In this document: positions 49,595 through 60,870 of the stretch, one piece after another
How positions within the stretch are numbered: position 1 is the first letter of the stretch
Layout: each line of letters starts with the position of its first letter
DNA from: Candidatus Tokpelaia sp. JSC189
Lineage (GTDB): Bacteria > Pseudomonadota > Alphaproteobacteria > Rhizobiales > Rhizobiaceae
Direction: 5' to 3'
DNA length: 64,000 nucleotides
Assembly: GCA_003331045.1 (NCBI GenBank)
Contig: QENA01000039.1
Location: forward strand, 1 to 64,000
Notes under the pieces: generated by a model
The model's input: only the letters and a program-made list of their open reading frames with translations
What the model was told of the DNA's origin: nothing
Database searches by the model: none
Made by a program: the position numbers and the translations under genes

Positions 49595-52054
49595 TTAGTT
49601 ATCCATAACATCATCGTGCTTGTAGCCATGCATCAGAATTTCGCGCTTCCCTACATGATTGGCAGCACCGACAAGCCCTTCCTCCTCCATGCGCTCCACA
49701 AGCGAAGCCGCCTTGTTATAGCCAATGTTAAGACGACGCTGAATATAAGATGTGGAACACTTCTTATCGCGCATGACGATCTTGACCGCCTGCATATAAA
49801 GTTCCTCACTATCATTATTCCCGTTTATGCCAGTAACGACTTCGGCAATATTGGCTGCATCCTCATCACTATCAGTTACTGTTGCAAGATACTCCGGTAC
49901 ACCTTGTGTCTTAAGATGGGCAACCACATGTTCCACCTCGCGATCGGAAACAAAAGGTCCATGCACACGGACAAGACGGCCACCACCAATCATATACAGC
50001 ATATCGCCCTGTCCCAATAGTGTTTCGGCGCCTTGCTCACCCAAAATGGTGCGACTGTCAATTTTTGACGTAACCTGAAAGGAAATACGCGTAGGGAAAT
50101 TTGCTTTGATCGTGCCGGTGATCACATCGACTGAAGGCCGCTGTGTCGCCATAATCAGATGAATACCAGCAGCACGCGCCATCTGTGCAAGGCGCTGGAT
50201 TGCACCTTCAATTTCCTTGCCCGCAACCATCATCAAATCAGCCATTTCATCGACAATGATGACAATATAGGGAAGCAAGGTCAGATCTATCACTTCTTCC
50301 GAATACAGCACTTCACCTGTTTTCTTATCAAAATCGTCTTGGACTATGCACGTGATGGTTTCATTTTTTGCCAAGGCTTCACTGATGCGGCCATTGAAAC
50401 CATCAATATTGCGCACGCCGAGCTTTGCCATCTTGCGGTAGCGGTTTTCCATTTCGCGCACAGCCCATTTTAGCGCCGTGACAGCTTTTTTCGGATCCGT
50501 CACCACCGGTGTTAAAAGATGTGGGATACCGTCATACATGGAAAGCTCAAGCATTTTCGGATCAACCATGATAAGCCTGCATTTTTCCGGTGGCATATGG
50601 TAAAGCAATGACAGGATCATAGTATTGATCGCAACCGATTTTCCTGAACCAGTTGTTCCAGCCACAAGCAGATGCGGCATTTTTGCAAGTTCGGCAATAA
50701 CTGGTTCACCGCCGATATTCTTGCCCAGCGCCAGCGGTAGTTTGTAACCTACCGTCTCAAATGCCTTTGATTGAACGATTTCGCGCAGATAGACGATTTC
50801 GCGCACAGTATTCGGCAATTCGATACCAATAACATTGCGCCCCGATATCACGGCCACACGAGCAGAAACCGCAGACATCGACCGGGCAATATCATCAGAA
50901 AGGCCAATAACGCGTGAAGACTTCATACCAGGAGCAGGCTTAAATTCATAAAGTGTTACCGCTGGCCCTGGATGGACATGAATGATTTCACCTCTGATAC
51001 CAAAATCTTCCAGCACACTTTCTAAGAGCCCGGCACTGCGCTCAAGTGTTTCCTGAGAAATGATGGCATCATTTTTGTAGACAGGTTGTTGCAGGAGGCT
51101 GATTGGTGGAAAAAGATAACTACGATTCACAAAAGGTTTGAGCGGAGCGGATGTGGATCTGTATTCCATTTCATGCAGCAGTGGCGATACGACCGACTTT
51201 ATAAGCGGAAAAGCTGTTACAGATGCATTCTCTACAACCTCCCGAAAAATTTCAGGCTCTGGCTCTATAACGGAAGATTGCGTTATATTATTTTCAGCTG
51301 CTGGATCCAGCATCCTATCATCAGCTTCGGGCTGTTCAACAGCAGAGGCTAAAACTTCGTTGACCTGCGCTGCAGTAACGATATCTTGATCCTGTATTCC
51401 CTTTGACAAAGTATCTGTCTGCACAGACCGAGGAATTAGACATTCAACAACGCGATAGAATTGAACTAGTGAATCATCTTCCGCCTGCTGTGGCGTATCG
51501 TCCATCACATCTTCCAATGCAAAAGGCGAAAATTCAAAAAATGCCCAATCAGAAATGAAACCGACAACATGATTATCCAACTCTGCTATGGCTTCAGTGA
51601 CTTCTGTTGCCTCTTCTTCATGCCGAGAATGAATGACTTCAGCAGTGCTGACAGGTATTGCTTCTCTTTTTTGCCCGCTCTCAGTCTGCAAATGACTTTC
51701 CAGTGTAGGCGTATCATGTTCTATTTGTATTTTCTTCTCTGGCAAAGATAGAGTCTTTGCATCAGACAAGCCAGTTGTACTGCGTTTTCGCATCAGTTCT
51801 ACATCTGGCGTGCGGGTAAAACGCACATTATGTGCCAATGCAAAAGCTTGGCGCCAGATAGGGGAATAATCTTCAGAACATCTGATTTTAAGCGATGTAT
51901 CCTTCACACTAGTGGTTATAGTAGTAGCCTGTTGTTCCGCAGGCTCTTGTCTGTAACTATCGACAGGTCTACCAGTGGTCTGAAAAAAGGTTGTCTTTAA
52001 ATTACGCATAAGACTCAAAATACCAAGATTTGACAGATTTCTTAAAACTGCCAC
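49595..52054 (-). CDS. ftsK: DNA translocase FtsK, form without membrane helices
   Basis: FtsK pumps DNA at the septum and activates XerCD at dif. It has 819 residues. Residues 1-335 are charged and acidic with no transmembrane helix, unlike classical FtsK with four N-terminal helices. The motor includes Walker A GTTGSGKS (466-473) and Walker [13 protein letters not shown]. The C-terminal gamma winged helix ([20 protein letters not shown]) reads KOPS in orthologues. Some Hyphomicrobiales carry such a soluble paralogue besides the membrane one, so a second ftsK may exist elsewhere. The GTG start is weakly supported, and an ATG 15 codons in is possible. Confidence 0.9.
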   Translation of the reverse strand: MAVLRNLSNLGILSLMRNLKTTFFQTTGRPVDSYRQEPAEQQATTITTSVKDTSLKIRCSEDYSPIWRQAFALAHNVRFTRTPDVELMRKRSTTGLSDAKTLSLPEKKIQIEHDTPTLESHLQTESGQKREAIPVSTAEVIHSRHEEEATEVTEAIAELDNHVVGFISDWAFFEFSPFALEDVMDDTPQQAEDDSLVQFYRVVECLIPRSVQTDTLSKGIQDQDIVTAAQVNEVLASAVEQPEADDRMLDPAAENNITQSSVIEPEPEIFREVVENASVTAFPLIKSVVSPLLHEMEYRSTSAPLKPFVNRSYLFPPISLLQQPVYKNDAIISQETLERSAGLLESVLEDFGIRGEIIHVHPGPAVTLYEFKPAPGMKSSRVIGLSDDIARSMSAVSARVAVISGRNVIGIELPNTVREIVYLREIVQSKAFETVGYKLPLALGKNIGGEPVIAELAKMPHLLVAGTTGSGKSVAINTMILSLLYHMPPEKCRLIMVDPKMLELSMYDGIPHLLTPVVTDPKKAVTALKWAVREMENRYRKMAKLGVRNIDGFNGRISEALAKNETITCIVQDDFDKKTGEVLYSEEVIDLTLLPYIVIIVDEMADLMMVAGKEIEGAIQRLAQMARAAGIHLIMATQRPSVDVITGTIKANFPTRISFQVTSKIDSRTILGEQGAETLLGQGDMLYMIGGGRLVRVHGPFVSDREVEHVVAHLKTQGVPEYLATVTDSDEDAANIAEVVTGINGNNDSEELYMQAVKIVMRDKKCSTSYIQRRLNIGYNKAASLVERMEEEGLVGAANHVGKREILMHGYKHDDVMDN

Positions 52055-53106
52055 TGTTATAAACTATAAAGGAATCACAACTTAACGTGTGAAGGTTAAC
52101 ATTTTTTCTACCGCTAAAATATCAAGCATCGCAGCTAATAATAAAGCAACCTCCAAATAAAATTTTTGAAAAACCAAAGGATTTTAGGGAACCCATTTTT
52201 CGCTAGATTAACAGATAACAGTAGCCGTAAGGAATACCTTCACCTTTTTGCATTTCCGCCAACGTCGCAGCCTGTGCCAAAATCAGCGAACTAAGAAGTT
52301 GACTGAGTTTTCCTGTACGGCATTGACATGTGCGCCCCTTTTCCTTCAATCAAGGCACTAGCAAATAGGCAGGAACCGCTTCTTCCGCCGCTGTAATTCC
52401 CCTTAATCTACTAGCAAATCGTAATTTATTTAGTATATTAGCAAAATAAAAATTTTAAGGTTTAACTGTCTGATATTTTCATAGGCAGAAAATTTTTCCT
52501 CACGTTGGGCATATTGTGTGCTTTTAACACCTCCTCACGCAAGACAGGTAGGCTGGTTGATTGGTCTGTAAACAGCAACTGGCATATCTTTTTCCATCGA
52601 TTGTGCTAAACTAAGCTAGAATGGTCCGTGATTCTGCGCAAAACCTGCCGGCTCATTGGCATTGATGAATGCAGGAGATGCTGAATAACCGGAAATTATC
52701 GAAATATTAAGGGTCGCCTCAACCGAAGTACTCGACGATGCGTTGCCGAGAGCCTGGAAGACCACATTATCCGTGCCCGAGACAGATATGTTCTTGTTTA
52801 CCTCAACCATTTAGCCCGACAACACCTAATCAACCCGTTTTCAGTTAATGAAGTCCATCAGCTCAACAAAGACATTTTCAAATCAACCGGCTTTGGCTGA
52901 CTGAAAAATACTTCAAAAAATACGATAGACAAAATACATAGGCTATTAGCCTGAAATGCCAACTAAAATTGGAAAAGAAGCAGGCAAGGGCATATTATTA
53001 CCGTTTTATCTAGCAAAAATCTAATCGTTCGCGCGAAATAAGAGGGTGGCAACCATAAATTTCCGCCCGGATACATCCTTTAATTACAGAAGTATGAATC
53101 GTAAAA
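52055..53106. other. Gap between ftsK and the DsbA-like gene
   Basis: About 1,050 bases, largely AT-rich, without an intact known gene except the 64-codon candidate at 52616-52810. In relatives the dciA-thioredoxin pair is followed by smc. No smc sequence is recognisable here, so it is missing from this position. Confidence 0.4.
52616..52810 (-). CDS. Unidentified 64-residue open frame
   Basis: The frame is clearly richer in G+C than its surroundings and uses codons like the real genes nearby. The product is polar, rich in serine, alanine and asparagine (SGTDNVVFQALGNASSSTSV and SGYSASPAFINANEPAGFAQ), without cysteine or a signal peptide. It resembles a beta-rich extracellular domain by composition only. 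A GGG lies four bases before the ATG, which directly follows an in-frame TAA. It could be a small gene or an isolated fragment of a larger one. I do not recognise a family. Confidence 0.35.
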   Translation of the reverse strand: MVEVNKNISVSGTDNVVFQALGNASSSTSVEATLNISIISGYSASPAFINANEPAGFAQNHGPF

Positions 53107-53799
53107 TCATTTGAGCAGATTTTCAATAATTGCCGACATCTGCCCAAGCGACAGGACCCCTTCATACCTTTTGCCATTGATAAAAAAAGTTGGTGTTACG
53201 GTAATACCAAACTCATCCCGTCCGCGCTGTAATGTTGCATTCAGGCCATCCAGAATCTTCTGATTTTTTAGACAGACCTCAAAATTTTTATCATTAAGTC
53301 CAGCAAATTTTGCAATCTTGGCAAGCGCCGACTTAGCATCAGACACAAAAGCCCATTCCGCCTGCTTTTCAAATAAAACCTGAATCAGTGGAAAATAACG
53401 GTCTTCCGCCACACAGCGTGACAGCATAAATCCTGCTGCTGCACGCGGATCATAGGCAAATTCGCGAAAAATCAGACGCACCTTACCAGTTTTAACATAT
53501 TTTTCCCGAATCTGTGGAAGCGTTTTCTGATAAAAATCAGCGCAATGGCTGCACGTAATGGATGCATATTCAACAATGGTAACCGGTGCATTGGTACTGC
53601 CCTCGACCATATCGTTTAACGGTCCCGGTTGCATCAGCTTGGCAAGATCAACACTGCTGGCAGATTTGACCGGCTGCGAATTAACCATCCCCCCTCCCAG
53701 AAGTAGCCCTGCAACTGCTATAAGGGAGAAAACAACGTTTCGTTTTATCAAATCTCTCATGAGATACTCTATCAGATCTAGTTCAACATAAAAAAACAT
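53107..53799 (-). CDS. DsbA-family thiol-disulfide oxidoreductase
   Basis: A periplasmic thioredoxin-fold protein of 230 residues. A hydrophobic signal (about 21-38) is followed by the DsbA-like core, with the redox motif CSHC at 83-86 (ITCSHCADFY). The helical insert and the cis-proline segment TVTPTFFINGKRYEG follow. The family oxidises or isomerises disulfides in exported proteins. AGGGG lies just before the ATG at 53799. A start at 53760 gives a more typical signal peptide but has a weak ribosome site. It follows the DciA-like gene by 81 bases. Confidence 0.9.
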   Translation of the reverse strand: MFFYVELDLIEYLMRDLIKRNVVFSLIAVAGLLLGGGMVNSQPVKSASSVDLAKLMQPGPLNDMVEGSTNAPVTIVEYASITCSHCADFYQKTLPQIREKYVKTGKVRLIFREFAYDPRAAAGFMLSRCVAEDRYFPLIQVLFEKQAEWAFVSDAKSALAKIAKFAGLNDKNFEVCLKNQKILDGLNATLQRGRDEFGITVTPTFFINGKRYEGVLSLGQMSAIIENLLK

Positions 53800-53880
53800 A
53801 TTCCCCTCATGACATAATGCTTAAGCAGAAAATCTGTTTAAAATATCTCCCGATGAGCCGGAACTAATTGACCGACAAAA

Positions 53881-54432
53881 TCATTCATGAAGAGAATTAG
53901 GATTTAAGTTTTTGATATAACTTCTGTTCTGCTTACGGTCTTTATCACCCAAAATCCCTTTTCCAAGATTAAACAGCGCCAAACGTAGTTCTTCATCCTG
54001 AATGTCTGCGACAAGCTGTTCCAAGCATTTCTTCTGCTTCTCATCAAGAATCAGAGGCTGCTTCGAAAACTGCTTGGCAGATCGTACTGGTTCTTGCTTA
54101 ATCTTCAACCGTGCAATAGCTGCAAAGCCAAAAAATGTATTGATCCTCTGAATAACCTCGCTGCTTTCATGTTGCAGCCGGATGGCTGAGAATCCCTCAC
54201 ACGCAATCACCAAAATGGCTGGCTCAAATATATCATCCGCTGTCATGCGATGCGGCCAGATAATTTTCAAAGGTCGGGTTGCTTCCGCAACATCTGCGCC
54301 AACAATTTCCGACCAGTTTTCCAGTAGCTGAATATTAAAACCTGCACGCCGGCGCAAGATCGGATCAACAATCTTTGATATCATCTCAGAAAGGGGAAAA
54401 AAACCCCTTTCAGTTTTGTCTTTTTCCATCAA
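53881..54432 (-). CDS. DciA-like protein (DUF721)
   Basis: The N-terminal domain (about 12-110: LSEMISKIVDPILRRRAGFN, LLENWSEIVGADVAEATRPL, LVIACEGFSAIRLQHESSEV) matches DUF721, now known as DciA, which loads the replicative helicase in bacteria lacking DnaC. The remaining residues are basic and probably disordered. It has 183 residues. It forms a pair with the DsbA-like gene downstream, as in other Hyphomicrobiales, and mutY lies on the opposite strand beyond a 1.2-kb gap. Confidence 0.85.
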   Translation of the reverse strand: MMEKDKTERGFFPLSEMISKIVDPILRRRAGFNIQLLENWSEIVGADVAEATRPLKIIWPHRMTADDIFEPAILVIACEGFSAIRLQHESSEVIQRINTFFGFAAIARLKIKQEPVRSAKQFSKQPLILDEKQKKCLEQLVADIQDEELRLALFNLGKGILGDKDRKQNRSYIKNLNPNSLHE

Positions 54433-55648
54433 ATGACCATAAAACCCACGAAACTATCAATAAAAATCTATCATGCCTTTCTCAACCGTTGTTATGATCG
54501 CTCCTCTAGATCCTGTGCCACTAGTTTTTATAACAAAACAAGTGCAGGGAATATTTACCGGCAGCATAGGATGCATTTCCCACATTACCTAGCAAGTTGA
54601 TGGTTTTTATTCAAGAGCATTTATAAAACCCGCAAAGTGAAGTCAGGTTGGATATATCCATAGTTGTAAAACCTAATTAATCCTTAAACGTAGCAGTAAA
54701 AAGCCAAGCTCGCCCTACAGGCCATAATAAATTTAGCCCCATATTCCTTTAAGCCATAAACACGGGCATGAATTTAAAGGCAAAAACCTTAATCTGTCCC
54801 TTATTCCGCAGCATACTAAAGAAACTGGCTGATCGACACGAGCCATTTCCGCAAAAATGAAACATACTATTATCACAGTAAACCGATGATGAGCTAGCAT
54901 ATATAAACCGGGGCACCTTTCACGATTACTTTAACATGCCTATGCTCCCCTTAAAATGCAGACACGCCTAAGCGTATTCTACTTCAATTGACTAATAGAA
55001 TCTTGACTTTAAGTATTTCTGAGGTCACTTGCCAAAGACACATTTTTCAAAAAATCCCAATTATTCCCTAGGCATACATTGATTGTAATCTGCTTGTTTA
55101 CAATCTAGATTTTAGTTTCAATATCAGGTGACATGATATTCTCCCTGTTATAATGACACGTTTATGATAATATGCATGCAAACACATCTTTGAAATCATA
55201 TCCAGTGCCTTCAACTAATCTAATAAAGAGTGGTATGATTTTTACATTTATTTATTTTACATCGCAATCTTTTCTTCCAACGGTGATCATGAGGAATTTC
55301 TGAAAGCGGTTATGTATTTTCTTAATCAGGTTCTCTAATACTGCACCCCACCAGCAGCTAGTTGCTCAGTTTGCATTGTGGACATAAGCACAGATGCTAG
55401 CGGACCTCGGTCGTGAGGATATGTGTCGAATCGGCTCTGATTACCATTCTGTTAACTTGTAAAACCTTGGAATTCAAGAGAAGTAATACAGCTTGCTTGT
55501 ACAAGCATATTGCCACAATCCATATTTTACTATTATGTAAAATTGATGATGTTTCTTTACCTTTGATTTCCGCATAATTGATCCCGGAGACCTGCAAGAG
55601 CTATGACATCAAAAGATTATTCGGAATCTTCCTTTTCTTTGGCTAAAC
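54433..55648. other. 1.2-kb gap between dciA-like gene and mutY
   Basis: The divergent DciA-like and mutY genes are normally close, but here 1,216 AT-rich bases separate them. Only one frame of 66 codons (55397-55597, minus) is open, and it has no recognisable similarity. No repeat copy, terminator or RNA gene was identified. It must contain both promoters near its ends. Confidence 0.45.
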
Positions 55649-56734
55649 ATGAAAACGATCGCCTCCAAACTTCTTGACTGGTATGATAGGTATCATCGCA
55701 TTCTCCCTTGGCGGGTTACACCGGCAGAGCAGGCGAGTGGCATAAAACCAGATCCTTACCAAATCTGGCTTTCCGAGATCATGCTGCAGCAAACAACAGT
55801 TGAAGCGGTCAAATCCTACTTCACAAGATTCCTTAACCAATGGCCGAATATAAAAGCGCTTTCACGTGCTTCGCAGGATGATATTCTCAAGATATGGGCA
55901 GGACTTGGTTACTATTCCCGTGCAAGGAACCTGAAAGCCTGTGCTGATAAAATCGTTGCCAACCATGACAGCCATTTTCCGCAGACACTGGAAGGATTGC
56001 GTGCCCTACCGGGAATTGGCGACTATACAGCGGCAGCTATCGCTGCCATTGCCTTTAGCAAACCCCATGCGGTTGTTGACGGTAATGTGGAGCGCATAGT
56101 TTCACGGCTGTTCTGTATTAGGATTGCACTGCCCGCAGCAAAGAAAGAAATCTGGACCCATACGCAGGCGATAACACAGCATAATCGCCCGGGGGATTTT
56201 GCTCAGGCTATGATGGATCTCGGTTCATCCATCTGCACACCCAAACGTCCGAGTTGTTTTATCTGCCCACTCAATGACAGCTGTCTTGCCTTGGAAACAG
56301 ATGAACCAGAAAACTTTCCGCTCAAGATGCCAAAAACAGAAAAATCGATGCGCACCGGTATTGCCTTTGTTGCCCTCTCGGAAAATGGACGCGTGTATCT
56401 GCAAAAACGGCAAGAAAAAGGATTATTAGGCGGAATGAGTGAAGTTCCGAACCACTTTGCATCAAAGGCAAGCAAAACAGACTTGTCACTTGCCCCTTTT
56501 ACAGGGACTTGGATCTATCGGGGTGATATTATCCATGCTTTCACCCATTTTACCCTTTCCATGTCGGTTTACATGGCAGACAACCTCGCCGAAAGCAGTG
56601 GCAAAAATGGCTGGTGGGTCAGAACAGAGGAGTTGAATAGAGAAGCTCTGCCAACCGTGATGAAAAAAGCCTTGGCAAAAGCCCTCCCAACCGCTTTCAA
56701 GAAAATGAAAAACCAATCTGCCAGAGAGCCCTAA
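55649..56734 (+). CDS. mutY: A/G-specific adenine glycosylase
   Basis: MutY removes adenine paired with 8-oxoguanine. It has 361 residues. Catalytic Glu43 lies in SEIMLQQT, the helix-hairpin-helix is ALPGIGDYTAAAIAAIAF, and Asp144 lies in VVDGNVERI. The iron-sulfur cysteines 196, 203, 206 and 212 have the C-x6-C-x2-C-x5-C spacing. A C-terminal MutT-like domain (about 230-350) recognises 8-oxoguanine. Its stop is one base from the end of ccrM on the opposite strand. Confidence 0.96.
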   Translation: MKTIASKLLDWYDRYHRILPWRVTPAEQASGIKPDPYQIWLSEIMLQQTTVEAVKSYFTRFLNQWPNIKALSRASQDDILKIWAGLGYYSRARNLKACADKIVANHDSHFPQTLEGLRALPGIGDYTAAAIAAIAFSKPHAVVDGNVERIVSRLFCIRIALPAAKKEIWTHTQAITQHNRPGDFAQAMMDLGSSICTPKRPSCFICPLNDSCLALETDEPENFPLKMPKTEKSMRTGIAFVALSENGRVYLQKRQEKGLLGGMSEVPNHFASKASKTDLSLAPFTGTWIYRGDIIHAFTHFTLSMSVYMADNLAESSGKNGWWVRTEELNREALPTVMKKALAKALPTAFKKMKNQSAREP

Positions 56735-56735
56735 A

Positions 56736-57878
<1,143 letters not shown>

Positions 57879-58055
57879 TCACAAATAAACTGAGTTCAAA
57901 CAACTAGCGTAGATGATAACCGTTTAGTGTAAAGATGGCGTTAAAATAGACAAAAATTCTTCTAATAATCGTCATTCCTAGCTCGCAACTTTCTTCAAAA
58001 ACGGCTAAATAATGTTTGGTCCATTTTTTATTTTTAAGGAAAGATAGGCAGACTT

Positions 58056-58739
58056 ATGTCAAAATCCGAATTCGTTATTTTTGACTGCGATGGTGTTCTC
58101 GTTGATTCTGAATACCTTAGTAACCAGATCAATGCAGAACTGCTTACAAAAAGCGGCTATACGATAACAGCAGAAAAATTAGCAGAACGATATGCCGGAT
58201 TGGTTCTGACCGATACACTGAAAGCAATCGAACAAGAGACTGACATACCAATCTCTGCCAACCTGATTAAGTTGTCTGAGGATTTGTTCATAGAACGGAT
58301 CAAAACCGACCTGATCCCGATTGACGGCGTACGGCAGAGTATTGAACGCCTTCATCTGCCCTATTGCGTCTGTTCAAATTCGGCCAGCGCAAACATCAGA
58401 ACGATGTTGACTTTGACAGGTCTCTATGATCTTTTTGAAAAGTGTATCTTTTCCGCGCCCGAAGTCGGCACTATGCGCAGCAAACCTGCACCGGATGTAT
58501 TCCTTTATGCAGCGAAACAATACCAGGTTAGTCCGGCCAATGTTATTGTTCTTGAAGATTCTGTTCACGGAGCCACAGCAGCAAAAAACGCAGGTATGCG
58601 GGTTGTGGGTTTTACGGGTGGAAGCCACGCTTGGCTGGGACTGGCAGATGCCCTGATGAAAGCTGGCGCAGAAACAACCATATCCCAACACATAGATTTG
58701 CCGGCTGTGATTGAAACTATGGAACACTGGACTGAATAA
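58056..58739 (+). CDS. HAD superfamily IA phosphatase
   Basis: A soluble hydrolase of 227 residues in the beta-phosphoglucomutase/phosphatase group. The nucleophile motif is FDCDGVLVDSE (Asp10, Asp12), motif II is CVCSNSAS, the lysine is in RSKPAPDVFLYAAK, and motif IV is VLEDSVHGATAA. A helical cap lies at about 17-85. Substrate cannot be assigned. Candidates include phosphoglycolate, sugar phosphates or 6-phosphogluconate. It stands alone, diverging from ccrM. Confidence 0.88.
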   Translation: MSKSEFVIFDCDGVLVDSEYLSNQINAELLTKSGYTITAEKLAERYAGLVLTDTLKAIEQETDIPISANLIKLSEDLFIERIKTDLIPIDGVRQSIERLHLPYCVCSNSASANIRTMLTLTGLYDLFEKCIFSAPEVGTMRSKPAPDVFLYAAKQYQVSPANVIVLEDSVHGATAAKNAGMRVVGFTGGSHAWLGLADALMKAGAETTISQHIDLPAVIETMEHWTE

Positions 58740-59270
58740 TTCAAATCATCTCTCCTGAAACGATATCTACTCCACCATTGCCCGACTGACTGCAAGCGGA
58801 AAACGCCCCAGAGCACTTCCCTGCACATTTAGCCTATCTTGCGCATAGCAGCTGGCACGTATCAGATCATTGAAAGCCCCCTTGATAAATTTTCGATTTT
58901 CCGTCGCCATCATGCACATAAGCAGTATAGTTGAAAGGGAGCATTTCCATCAAACCCTACAACAGGGTAACAGGCAATTAATCTCGGATTTTGTAATCCT
59001 TGGCTCTATGGCCTCTCTAAATAGAATGACTTTTCCTGTACTTTAAAAGATGCCTGCTTTAATATTTAGACACCACAATTAACATGATATATTTATTTCC
59101 TGTTTTTACCTATCAAGCAGGCCTGCATTTCCCCCATCAAACATCCGAGCATTGGATTTTGCAAAAATTTCTTCAGATCTAGCAAGATCACCAATTGCAA
59201 AAGAGACAAAAATCCTGTCAAAAGATGAACAGCTTCCAACGTAGATGATATGACAGGAATTATAGCAGAT
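58740..59270. other. Spacer before thrC
   Basis: Some 530 bases between the HAD gene and thrC contain no recognisable gene. Minus-strand frames reaching in from thrC (59093-59329, 59106-59525) are antisense artefacts. The stretch is AT-rich and should hold the thrC promoter. No riboswitch or attenuator could be recognised. Confidence 0.4.
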
Positions 59271-60674
59271 ATGAAATACGTAAGTACACGTGGCGAAGCC
59301 CCAGTTCTGGGATTTGCAGATACAGTCATGACAGGACTTGCCCGTGATGGTGGTCTTTATCTGCCCGAAGCATTTCCACAACTTTCCTCCAGTGCCATCC
59401 GAGATTTGCGGGGAAAATCCTATCCTGCCATTGCCAAAACTATTCTCTGGGCGTTTGCGGAAGGGAATATCAGGCGCACTGATTTTAACACCATGATTGA
59501 TGAAGCCTACGCAACCTTTCATCATCCGGCAATATGTCCGCTGGTTCAGACCGGAAACAACGAATTTATCCTAGAGCTTTTTCATGGACCAACTCTTGCC
59601 TTTAAGGATGTGGCCATGCAGTTTCTCAGTCGCTTGATGGAATATATCCTTGAACAGAAAGATAAGCGCGCGACAATTATCGGTGCAACCTCAGGCGATA
59701 CAGGAGGGGCAGCAATTGAGGCATTCTCCAATCGGGAACGCTCTAATATCTTCATATTATTCCCTAAAGGACGGATTTCTCCAGTTCAGCAGCGGCAAAT
59801 GACCAGCAATGACGCCTCTAACGTGCATGCACTGGCAATTGATGGAAATTTTGATGATTGTCAAGCTCTTGTCAAAGCCATGTTCAATGACCACAAATTC
59901 CGCGATGGGCTTGCCCTTTCGGGGGTTAATTCCATCAACTGGGCACGCATCATGGCGCAGATTGTCTATTATTTTTCTGCGGCCATCTCCCTTGGTGCAC
60001 CTGACAGGGCTGTTTCATTCAGCGTGCCGACAGGCAATTGTGGCGATATCCTAGCAGGATTCATTGCTTCACGCATGGGTTTGCCGACTGCGCGGCTTAT
60101 TATTGCTACCAATGACAATGATATCCTCGCACGCACGCTGAAAAGCGGTATTTATGAAACAAAAGAAATTATCTATACAACCTCGCCATCGATGGATATC
60201 CAAATTTCTTCTAATTTTGAGCGCCTGCTATTTGAAACGAGCGACCGCAATACAGCTCTTATCCGTAATGCTATGACAAGTCTTGGTCAAGCAGGGCGTT
60301 TTTCGCTTGATGCGGCACAGCACTCCCGCATAGCAGCGCTTTTTTCAGCAGGGCGCTGCACAATGGCTGAAACCGCAGAAACAATCCGAAAAGTTTATGA
60401 ACAGAACAACTATCTTGCTGATCCGCATACAGCAGTCGGCATCAAGGTTGGCCGTGAATATGCTGATCCGAACGTGCCTATGGTCGTGCTGGCAACAGCA
60501 CATCCGGCCAAGTTTCCGGATGCTATCCACAATGCTTGCGGAAAAACACCGCAATTACCGCAATGGACCGCTGATCTAATGCAGAGAAAAGAACATTTTG
60601 AAATATTGCCAAATGATGAAAAAGAGGTGAAGGCATTTATTTCGGAGCAATCCCATGTAAATAATAAATGGTGA
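59271..60674 (+). CDS. thrC: Threonine synthase
   Basis: ThrC converts O-phosphohomoserine to threonine. From 59271 it has 467 residues, the long form. The N-terminal MKYVSTRGEAPVLGFADTVM and RDGGLYLPE are typical, and the PLP lysine is Lys112 in LAFKDVAMQF. The phosphate cradle is GATSGDTGGAAIEAF, and SVPTGNCGDILAG closes the site. I prefer the ATG at 59271 because AGGA lies 12 bases upstream and the family N-terminus begins there. An ATG at 59250 is possible. Confidence 0.95.
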   Translation: MKYVSTRGEAPVLGFADTVMTGLARDGGLYLPEAFPQLSSSAIRDLRGKSYPAIAKTILWAFAEGNIRRTDFNTMIDEAYATFHHPAICPLVQTGNNEFILELFHGPTLAFKDVAMQFLSRLMEYILEQKDKRATIIGATSGDTGGAAIEAFSNRERSNIFILFPKGRISPVQQRQMTSNDASNVHALAIDGNFDDCQALVKAMFNDHKFRDGLALSGVNSINWARIMAQIVYYFSAAISLGAPDRAVSFSVPTGNCGDILAGFIASRMGLPTARLIIATNDNDILARTLKSGIYETKEIIYTTSPSMDIQISSNFERLLFETSDRNTALIRNAMTSLGQAGRFSLDAAQHSRIAALFSAGRCTMAETAETIRKVYEQNNYLADPHTAVGIKVGREYADPNVPMVVLATAHPAKFPDAIHNACGKTPQLPQWTADLMQRKEHFEILPNDEKEVKAFISEQSHVNNKW

Positions 60675-60870
60675 TTCGTTTTTTATAGCATGATGCCGGT
60701 AATGGGCTTGAAAAACATTTCAAGGCTGTACTAGTCTCTATGAGCCTCAGTAAGATGAGAATTTTCTTAACCAAACACCATAAAATCCATTAGCCAAATT
60801 GATTGACATCATTTGGGAAATGCCCCGCAAAACAAACCCGGCAGCACGGGCAACAAATAAGCAGGAGTTT

